DNA from: Tetrapyrgos nigripes
Lineage: Eukaryota; Basidiomycota; Agaricomycetes; Agaricales; Campanellaceae
Direction of reading: 5' to 3'
Assembly: GCA_013368315.1 (NCBI GenBank)
Contig: JAACJM010000145.1
Location: 147,524 to 211,523 of the forward strand
DNA length: 64,000 nucleotides
Each line of letters opens with the position of its first letter. Position 1 is the stretch's first letter. The position numbers were made by a program, and so were the translations under genes. Positions 56,103 to 64,000 of this stretch are shown in pieces. Below the pieces are notes generated by a model, which saw only the letters and a list, made by a program, of their open reading frames with translations, was not told the origin of the DNA and did no database searches.

Positions 56103-58450
56103 ATGAAATATCTTCCTTCTCCTTCATCATGTCTTGTCGCTCTCTTGTTCTTCTCACATGTGTCTGACGCCCTAATATTTCCAATTAACGCAAGACGAAA
56201 CCCTGTCACTCCATCGTCAAGCCTTTCTCGTCGAGGAGGCAACATTACGCCCTTGACAAACACCGCAGATGTCAGCTACTATGCCAATCTTACCCTTAAT
56301 GGCCAATCTTTCCTCTGCTTGATAGATACTGGAAGGTGTGTACTCACCGCTCTTGCCAATGACAATGACAATGGGCGCGCGCCCACACTAAAGAACTTTG
56401 ATGTATGTAGCTCCGACCTTTGGGTGGCAGGATCTGTTTCAAATGCAAAAGATACTGGTAAATCGGCAGGTGTCACCTATGCCATAGACTCTGTAGAGGG
56501 TACGTACTGGACCTTCTTTTGTCGTCACTGATGTCCTAACTCCACAAACGCAGGCGAAATAAAGACAGCCGACCTCGTTTTCTCTGGCTACAGTATCTCG
56601 GACCAAGCTTACAGTACGCGTCTCTAAGGCTACCCTTCTTTCTCCGACTCTTTCTAACTTCAACCCGTCCGCAGTCGAGGTCAAACCAAGTGACCAGAAT
56701 CCCGAAGGCAAGGGCCTCATCGGTCTAGGCCCCAACACCGGCTCCAACGTCTACAAAGCCCTCAATAACGATGGCGGTCGTGCAGTCGCCAACCGTATAT
56801 TCCTCCAAAACACGTCTACGCCCAACTTTATCAGCGTCAACCTTGGGCGCATTGAAGGTGAGAGAACTGTGCCTCGGCGTTTATTCATCCGTCGGCGGTG
56901 CCTCATGCCCGTCTCCCGTCCCGTTTTCTATTCTTCTCTTCGATTCAATATTCATCAGCTCACTGTACCGATCGCTACCAATCATATTTTTAGACCCAGA
57001 CGACCCATTCCCGGGAAATATCACCATAGGCGAAGTCCTCCCAGGCCTCGACTCTGTCCTCTCTCAGCCCAAAATCGACGTGACCGAAGTCTCCGTCCAA
57101 CAGTCCGGCAACCAACATTTCCAGATCCTCATCGACGCAGATGGAATAATCGGGCCAGATAATCAGCCTATAAACTATACCTCTGCCGTCTCCTCCTCGT
57201 CCAACTCCAACCAAGCCACCGCAGTCATCGACACGGGTTTCTCCTTATCCCAAGTCCCCAAGATAATTGCAGATAAATTTTATTCGAGGTTTGAAGGGGC
57301 AGAATATGTTAATGTGAATGGGATTGGGAATACTTGGATTGTCCCTTGTGGGTTGGAGGTTAATATGACTTGGAAAATTGGCGGTCAGAGTTATCCGATA
57401 CACCCGTTGGATGCGACGCTTAAGCCGAGTATTATGGGTATGACTGATGGAGCGGTGAAGAATTCAAACGGAGATGATTGTTGTATTGGGATGGTGGGTT
57501 TCTTTTCTTGGGTAACTCGTAACCGACTGAACCTCTTTTCTGTCTGTAGTTCCAACCCATCTCTTTCGACAGAGGTGATGATCCTACATATGATATCATC
57601 CTTGGAATGTCTTTCCGTGAGTACATCCCCACCCAACCAAATCCAAAAATAATTCATCCAACTAATTATATCTTTCTCAGTGCGAAACGTCTACGCCCTC
57701 TTCGACTACGGCGATTTCATTCAAGGCTCCAACAAAGACCGAGGCGACCCCTACCTCCAACTCCTCTCCACAACCGACGTCCCCTCTTCCCATCTCGATT
57801 TCGTCGAAGTCCGTCTCAGCGGCGACGACACTACCGGTACTCAAATCCTCAACGCATGGGATCCTTCACTCGAGTCTTCCGACTCCAGTACCAATAAAAC
57901 ATCTTCCGGCAAGAATTCCCATCTCAAGATCATCTTTTTGGCTCTGGCTATTACAGCAGGAGTCTTGGGTGGATTATTGTTGATGTGGGCTTGTTGTTGC
58001 CGGAGGAGGAGTGGACCTAACGGAGCCAAGGGCGGAAAGGGAGTCAAACCGAATGCGGGATGGACGGCGTATGGTGGGTATGGACGACTTGGGGATCCGA
58101 ATGCGAATGCTGGGCCTGGGGCGTATCCGTTCCAGGGGTTATCGAGTTCCAATTCCAACGCCAACAACTCCAACAACAGACAAAGTCAGTACGATTACCA
58201 AGGAGAGACAAGATACGATCCTGTTCCCGTGCACGACAGTCATGGTGGTTCTGGCAATTCGAATTATGCAGGAGTAGGATTGGGACGAGGAGATGCACCG
58301 CCTTATTCGCCTTATGATGCTACGTTCGGTCAAGGACAAGGACACGGACACGGACAGTCGTTGTATGATCCTCCGCCACAGACGTATAATCCTAGAGCGA
58401 CCTCACCTTCTCCAGGAGGGTATGCGAATCCTTTTGAGAGTAGACGGTAA
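56103..58450 (+). CDS. Membrane-anchored pepsin-like aspartic protease 2
   Basis: Seven exons (56103-56335, 56411-56499, 56554-56613, 56675-56857, 56994-57493, 57550-57616, 57681-58450) encode 633 residues. The plan matches protease 1: signal peptide, catalytic Asp in LIDTGSSDLWV (about 75, split by intron 1), the second in AVIDTGFSLSQVP (about 268), a span IIFLALAITAGVLGGLLLMW (about 461-480), the cysteine cluster ACCCRRR, and a Gly/Asn/Tyr-rich tail. The N-terminal SLSRRG may be a propeptide cleavage site. Intron positions correspond to those of protease 1, indicating duplication of a common ancestor followed by marked divergence. Likely roles are surface protein processing or nutrient acquisition. 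Confidence 0.93.
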
Positions 58451-59496
58451 CTGATGAATGCGGCATGGCATGTTGAACGGTGAGAGGTAGAAGTTAATGA
58501 GGTACGATAGATTTGGTATTGTTGCATATGGAACTGGATATGGATAGCATTAAACTACACATACATACTACTCTTTGGCTTTGGCTTTGGTCAGACGTGT
58601 TCAATGTGGACTCTTTTTTTTCTTTGTTCTTTCTGTCTTTACATCTGAGGTCCAGACTTCTTACATTCCACCTCCTCGTCTTAAGCCTCGAACTTTTCAA
58701 TCTTCCTATCTTTCACCTTTGTTCTATCTATTCTAACTAACTAACTATTTGCATATTCCATCATTGTTCATTTTATCTCACCCCCCTCGTGTTCCCTGTC
58801 CACATCCCCTTGGCCACCCCGCACACCTGTCTCTATTGGAAACCCATACCCCACTCCCACAGCATATGCATCACGAATCCAGCACGATACATCAGTACCC
58901 TTACCCTCAGCATCATCTTCACCCTCATCCTCCTCATCATAATTGCTATTGATTTTCTACACACATAATCCCTGTTTTTGTCCCAAAACTAAGAACAAAT
59001 CGGGATCCTAGAGCTAGGATCAGTACTAGCATTGGGGCATCGACTTTGTTCTTCATTTTCACATCTTGGCTTACATTGGATTGGCTTAAGCAAAACTCAT
59101 ACGGACGTCGTCTACTTACTTTACTCTCTCGGATCCCGCATTCTGCCTTATCGACACCTACTACACCTACACCTGAACATATATACGTATACATACATAC
59201 ATCACTGGTACTATTTGGAAGTTGGAAGAAATGGGCCGGAAGGACTTTATATTTGCTCTATCTCACCTCATCTCTGTCTCTACTCTCTGTCGCTCTCTTA
59301 TACTTACGCTGTTTCACTTTCACTTTCGCTTTCTCTTTGGGTATCCGGATTCCAATGAATATACATATCAACGGTACCGGTACTGCGTCGTCAGAACAAA
59401 CAGGGCGTATGGCTACCCTATCCATGCACTCGAAAATTCGAGGGGTCATGGCCATAGGGTGTAGAGGCTTCAACAGATCAAATGAATAAATTAATA
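58451..59496. other. Protease 2 3' region and HET7 3' flank
   Basis: 58451-59150 shows no gene. 59200-59496 is the conserved HET 3' flank in reverse orientation, matching 31040-31345 and 52480-52625 (shared GGAAGAAATGGRCCGGAA and CGACGCAGTACCGGTACCG words). The two genes are therefore tail to tail. Confidence 0.6.
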
Positions 59497-61611
59497 CTAC
59501 CAGGCCATGAAATAGTTTACGGAGAGAACATGAGACCCCAGTTGAAGACTGCTCCGTTCCTTCACATTGCCGGTAAATTTTGTTAATAGACTCAGCGTGG
59601 CGTCCGGGCTACACTGGATTCGAGTCGGTGCTCTCGAACCTTTATCACAATAAGACTCCCAAAGAAGTTTGGGAGAGTCGGTAGAAACAACAATGTCCAT
59701 CCACGCTGTGGATTCATGGAAACCAATTACCGACATAAACACGCATCGGAGTTGTGTCCCAGGGAGGAGTGTTAGAGGGTGCAGTGTAGGTGAGGACGCG
59801 GAACCGCTCCCTTTTCCCGAGGGCAGACATATCCACATAGGTCTGGTCTGTGTGCTCGATGCCAAAGAAGTCCGGCGGGAAGACATTTGCGAGTTGGAAT
59901 ACCTTTCCCTTGTATATATGTTCGTAACAATTCTGGACTCCCGAATCATGGATGGAACCATGAAACCCAACCTGAAGGGTTCAAGTGGTCCAGATATAGA
60001 TGAAGTCTTTGCTTTATCCGGGGCCACATACCGGAGTTCAAATATCCTGAGTGTCTGGTCGCCTGTCATGTGGTAGGTGACGGATACAAGTCCTGCATCC
60101 TCAAGGTGCCACTCCATCCAATCCCAGCATGAGTCATCACTCCAGTTTGTCGGCTCAAAGTACCACTGCCTCGAGGCAAATCGAAGAGAGTCGCCAGTGC
60201 AATTGAAGCCCAGGTAAATGTGAAAGAATTCGTGAGACTTCAAACATTGATATTTCAGAACCCGGTTCTCCTGAATGGCATTAGACTTGGGCCAATTAAT
60301 CTTGACCAACGTCTCCTTCATGCCCTGCGCCTCATCAGGATCAGAGATCGTTGATATTCGATAATCAAGGTGACTGTCTCTGAGGAAGACGTCGGGTGCA
60401 GTATTTCGGATGGATAGACGAGTAACTTTACGATCGTTCTTGACCTTGCGAGGAATGCCTGCATTCTCTTTTACTACCACCTGGCATATGTCAGGTTGTC
60501 GTGACGCAGCAGGAATGATCGCCAGCTCGTCTGGCCGGCAGCGGACGTATCGCTCCCCGGCAACCTTCTGCAGATAGACTGCAAAACATGTCTCGGGACC
60601 CCGCTCGGAACAGCAGCGTAGAGGTGCCGAGAATATGGTGCCGACAGGATATGACGGTCTCTGAGTCTTTGCAGTCTCGGAGACGACAACAGAGACTGGT
60701 TCGATGGGTACAAGAGGGAGATGGATCCGCAGGCCGTTGTTGCCAAAAGAAAATGACGTGTCCCCAATGTCGTCTGCCTCGGAAGCCTTCACTTCACCAG
60801 ACATCCTAAACTCGAAAGGAGACCTCGCAAACAGTCCTCTCGAGTCCTTTTTGCCGTATGGCGCGACCCAGGCGAATATGCTGCGATCATCAGAAATATT
60901 GATGATCTCCTGCTGAAGTCGTATGAATGCCCTCGCACCACCTTCACCATAGATAGGCGGCATGCTAACCCCAAAAATCCCCAATAAGCAGTACGCCTGG
61001 TCCTCCGGCCTCGTCGTCTGCCTCATAGAAGCCCACGACATCTTCTGGGCTACGCTGAACCTGTCGAAATCCCCATCTTTGAAGACGGATACTGGAATGG
61101 AAGTGATGCCAGAGATGACGTCTGCCAAACTATATCTCGTCCCAATCATCTCCCAGTCCTGGTCAAGAAAGACGACATAGGACGGTGCCAATAATTCCTG
61201 TAACGTCCAACCCCTCGTGAACCACTTGCAATGCCTGAACCCAGATCCTTCGTCCCTAATATCTTCGCTGCAAACAGCCTCCTCCAGATAGACGTAGCAG
61301 ACTTGGGCATCCTCGTAATAGGCGTACATTGAATTGATAGCTTCAGAGAGCTCGGCGCTGCTCTCCTTGTTGATGCAGCATGAGTCAATCCAGATCCATT
61401 CAAACATGTACTTCTGGGCGTACTGACAAGCACCCCGGATCTTCTTGTAGCCTGCTTTGCCCTTCGCAACTGAACGATCCTCCGCCATCATCTCCTGAAA
61501 TGTGACCTCATCATCAGTCTTGCCCCAGGTATGAGAAAGAATCGCGTATGGAGGGATGTCGTCGCCAAAAAAGCTCTTGAGCTTCAAAGAATGGGTGTTC
61601 AAAAGACGCAT
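59497..61611 (-). CDS. HET-domain protein, copy 7, with a compensated frameshift
   Basis: One open frame of 704 codons on the minus strand, with intact HET blocks (PPYAILSHTWGKTDDEV; WIWIDSCCINKESSAELSEA; WFTRGWTLQELLAPS). Relative to sister copies, about +2 nt is gained near 59925 and +1 nt (an extra C in TATGTCGG) near 59735. Residues of about 562-625 are therefore read in another frame (Ser/Arg-rich, RYSNSQMSSRRTSLASS), and the family sequence then resumes at VIGFHESTAW. The 5'-UTR intron (61627-61684) and TATA-like word (61721-61729) are present, so it may be expressed. It is the only copy in reverse orientation. Function is inferred from the domain. Confidence 0.88.
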   Translation of the reverse strand: MRLLNTHSLKLKSFFGDDIPPYAILSHTWGKTDDEVTFQEMMAEDRSVAKGKAGYKKIRGACQYAQKYMFEWIWIDSCCINKESSAELSEAINSMYAYYEDAQVCYVYLEEAVCSEDIRDEGSGFRHCKWFTRGWTLQELLAPSYVVFLDQDWEMIGTRYSLADVISGITSIPVSVFKDGDFDRFSVAQKMSWASMRQTTRPEDQAYCLLGIFGVSMPPIYGEGGARAFIRLQQEIINISDDRSIFAWVAPYGKKDSRGLFARSPFEFRMSGEVKASEADDIGDTSFSFGNNGLRIHLPLVPIEPVSVVVSETAKTQRPSYPVGTIFSAPLRCCSERGPETCFAVYLQKVAGERYVRCRPDELAIIPAASRQPDICQVVVKENAGIPRKVKNDRKVTRLSIRNTAPDVFLRDSHLDYRISTISDPDEAQGMKETLVKINWPKSNAIQENRVLKYQCLKSHEFFHIYLGFNCTGDSLRFASRQWYFEPTNWSDDSCWDWMEWHLEDAGLVSVTYHMTGDQTLRIFELRYVAPDKAKTSSISGPLEPFRLGFMVPSMIRESRIVTNIYTRERYSNSQMSSRRTSLASSTQTRPMWICLPSGKGSGSASSPTLHPLTLLPGTQLRCVFMSVIGFHESTAWMDIVVSTDSPKLLWESYCDKGSRAPTRIQCSPDATLSLLTKFTGNVKERSSLQLGSHVLSVNYFMAW

Positions 61612-62268
61612 GATGGTATTGTAGATCTAAGAAACGGCCAACTGTGAGGGTCGGTGATGAAATTGCGATTGAAGAGAGGCTCACCTGGGGATGAAATCAA
61701 AAACCAATTGAAGAAGTATTCTTATACAGCCTCTTGGGCTTCTTCAGGACATTCAACACTGTCCGGAAGATAACGAGGTGACAGCAAGAATGAATGGCGA
61801 TACAGAACGAATGCAGTGCAGCAGAAGTCATCTTGGCAAGGTGTCGATATCTGTTGGAACTGCCATCCGACAAGCTGTAAAGCTGGGTCGTGTTGCCCTG
61901 CGCTCTCGAAATGCTTCGTCTTACAGCATCTTCCCCATCACCCAGACCTGTCTTCCCTTTCTCTACCTCCCAATCAACTCCTCTCACCACCCCAAGTATC
62001 TGCCCTTATCAAAGATGTCAATAATTCATCTAGCAAGCTCCTCCTCTGGCAAATTGACACCTTCAGCCGCCGCCGCTCAGCCTCCTCAGGCGACGCGACA
62101 TCACCTCCCACAAATCACCGCCCTGCGCTCCCTCTTCTTCACCTCCATTCATCTCGATCCCCTTGCCTCTCGTTCCAATGGTCACGCCCTAGATCTCTTG
62201 AAGTGCTGGATATTTGATTGGAACCTGGTTGCTGCAACGGCATTCATTCACAGCGCTTTCATTATTTA
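61612..62268 (-). promoter_or_regulatory. HET7 promoter with a 0.3-kb extra segment
   Basis: On the minus strand the promoter matches HET3 (TATA-like TGTATAAGAATACTTC, 5'-UTR intron). Between about 61915 and 62222 there is a block absent from HET3; flanking HET3-like words are GAGCGCAG and CAACCAGG. The block is GC-rich with an open frame (LIKDVNNSSSKLLLWQIDTF) and may be a captured exon; I do not recognise it. Confidence 0.55.
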
Positions 62269-63808
62269 TAGGGTTCTGCGAAAAAGTCGATATTTTCTCA
62301 CATGTATTTTTCACATTGTTTTTCACAGTGTTACACCACTCAGACCTGTTTCTCAAGTCTCTCTGCCCACTGCCCTTGCTCAGAAGTCAGGAGAGGAGAG
62401 AGAACTTAGAAGACGAGCCTAAGAGAAGGATAACATTTCATTCCATCGACTCTCATACGACATCATACTTGGGATACACCCGTTTAGACGCTGTTTTGCT
62501 CTCTGGATCTATTTTGCGAGCTCATGTAACTGCAAGAAGAATTATTCACAACCCGCAGAACGCGCTTGCAAACAGCTCGCTGCCGTTTTCTTTCTACACT
62601 CTTTTGGAGTCTCTTGCAGATCTCTTATTGGCACTCTCAAGACATCATGTACTTCTCTTATACTCATAATATAATGACATGCTTTCATTTGGTGTACCAT
62701 CTGCTTGAAGGAAAGACTAGGCATCATGGCCAGGCAGGCGATGTTGCAAACTTGCAAGTGGTGTAACGATTACTATAAAAGGGAAGCGTACGCGTTACGC
62801 ATTACATTGGGACAAAAAAAAAATTCGCGGCATTTCTCATTATTTACAGGAACCGCTGTAATAACTATTGTTCACTGGACCCCTCCAGAGCGTATGTGAG
62901 GAATGGTGAATAAGTCAGGCTGCCCTTGGCATGCGTCTGAGCGATACAGAATAACAAATTCCTGCAAAAAAGTCTACTACAGGACTACAACAATGTCTGA
63001 TGACACCACACCCGATTTCAGGGAAGAAAACATTGACGAGAATCTCATCTGGCTACGGCTCCTCATTGAGAACCTCCCCAAAGCTCTTCCGGAACCATCG
63101 GTCAGCAAATTTGTGGTGCTCAGCAATTTTCAGCCATCACCTGAAGAATTGGAGGACATGACCGAAGCTGGAGCATTCAGTGAAGAGTTGAAACACATTT
63201 TTGGATGGAAAGCTTGGACAACAGGGAATGGCATACCCAAAATTGGGGAGCTCTCATTTCTTGACAGCTTGACGGCAAACCGGTTAAACCCAGACACTGT
63301 CCTGTTGTCAAGTTTTGGGATATTTCGAAGGATTTGAGTGTCGACAAGGAGAAGAGTGATGATCAGGAAGATGACAGCTCAGATGGTGAAGATTCTGACT
63401 CGGAGGATGAAGGAGAGCTTTGCAGTGTTGAAGATTTTGAGGTGGTTGACTGTTTGACAGCAGCTTTGACATTGACGACTCATGACATCGACCTTGAGAA
63501 AGCTGGGGAGTTTCTTGATATGATCTCTCCTACTTCCCCTGAGCTAGGTAAGACAGTTTCCTTGCCCAAATCGATGTCCACCACCACCACATTGTCTGTC
63601 GCGCAACCAGATGTTCCAGACTTTGAATTCTAGACTTTTTCGCCACATTTTCGTTTCTCACATGTGAAGAACACCCTTTATTCACAGTTATTAACACTGT
63701 ATAGAAAATTGTGAATAAATGTTATTAACTGTATCTTCACAGCGATTTTTTGAGCGGGATGTGAGAAAGTCGTTATTAACTCAAGAATTATTTACTCACA
63801 GAACCCTA
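62269..63808 (+). mobile_element. Non-autonomous hAT-type transposon with a non-transposase ORF
   Basis: Terminal inverted repeats are TAGGGTTCTGCGA at the left and the complement of TAGGGTTCTGTGA at the right. The 8-bp direct repeat ATTATTTA flanks it (62261-62268 and 63809-63816). The empty site is visible in the HET3 flank at about 32255-32270 (reverse strand), which runs straight through. Subterminal DNA is full of TCTCACATG, TTCACA and GTTATTAAC words on both sides. No hAT transposase domain is seen; it carries an acidic ORF. Confidence 0.9.
62992..63633 (+). CDS. Acidic protein of unknown function inside the hAT element
   Basis: It starts ATG at 62992 (MSDDTTPDFREENIDENLIW) and reads LRLLIENLPKALPEPSVSKF, then an Asp/Glu-rich region, to a stop at 63335-63337. 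An overlapping second frame continues KDLSVDKEKSDDQEDDSSDG and ends FEF at 63631-63633. A one-base shift near 63320, or a missed intron, would join them into about 210 residues. No DDE, BED or hATC motif is present, so it is not a transposase. The family is unknown to me; it could be a regulator of transposition or a captured host gene. Confidence 0.45.
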
Positions 63809-64000
63809 ATTATTTAGAAGGATAGAGGTGGGATCCTGAGAATAGATGAGGTCTGGACAGACGAACGAGAGTAAATGCGAGTTGGATATAGAAGGGTTGA
63901 TCTAGTCGGATTGGTGAAACTGAATGTCTTGGGTACAGAGGTCTCCTCAGTGGTCGCCTCTGCAGACGATTATCTTTCCTTTTCTTATTGTCTCTTCCTC
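63809..64000 (-). repeat. Continuation of the HET7 5' flank (inverted copy of the HET3 flank)
   Basis: Reads as the reverse complement of about 32070-32260 with moderate divergence (shared AGAAAAGGAAAGATAATCGTC and TGCAGAGGCGACC words). The homology runs off the window edge, so the inverted duplication is larger than seen here. Confidence 0.75.

Noticed and set aside
1..64000. CRISPR arrays, rRNA or tRNA genes, bacterial operons
   Set aside because: No regularly spaced identical repeats, no rRNA-like blocks and no foldable tRNA were seen; introns show the DNA is eukaryotic.

Overview
This window is nuclear DNA of a filamentous basidiomycete, most likely an agaricomycete. The evidence is genes broken by many 45-70 bp GT-AG introns, HET-domain proteins of the mushroom HET-E-like type, and an accessory fraction of tyrosine-recombinase, Copia, Tc1/mariner and hAT elements. 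I cannot name the species.

Layout. 1-13.3 kb is transposon-rich. It holds a decayed Ngaro/DIRS-type element (about 458-8546) with diagnostic A1...B1-A2-B2 split repeats, a gene remnant, a 175-bp hairpin, and a deleted hAT element (11458-12381) with a perfect 8-bp target duplication. 13.3-25 kb is an ordinary gene-rich block of four intact genes: a 10-exon cytochrome P450 (-), a secreted FAD/BBE oxidase (+) divergent from it, a PA-TM-RING ubiquitin ligase (-), and a three-finger CCCH zinc-finger protein (+). 25.7-52.5 kb is an expanding HET family: six of the seven copies in the window, with a Copia element, a Tc1/mariner element nested in it, TRIM-like and solo-LTR-like insertions and an hAT MITE. 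53.4-58.5 kb is a divergent pair of membrane-anchored aspartic proteases. 59.5-64 kb carries the seventh HET copy in inverted orientation, with a non-autonomous hAT in its 5' flank.

How it fits together. The HET paralogues share a proximal promoter (TATA box in several), a 5'-UTR intron just before the ATG and a roughly 700-aa protein plan. HET1, HET2 and HET6 are open. HET7 is open but has a compensated frameshift. HET3 has one 4-nt deletion, HET4 is broken by a TRIM and small lesions, and HET5 is fragmented and CpG-depleted. HET domains are known in fungi for non-self recognition and cell death, so this looks like a birth-and-death array diversified by duplication, conversion and transposition. 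The strongest novel candidate is the Tc1/mariner-like element at 35832-39011. It has both ends, a verifiable TA duplication, and a second spliced gene with a SAM-like region beside its transposase.
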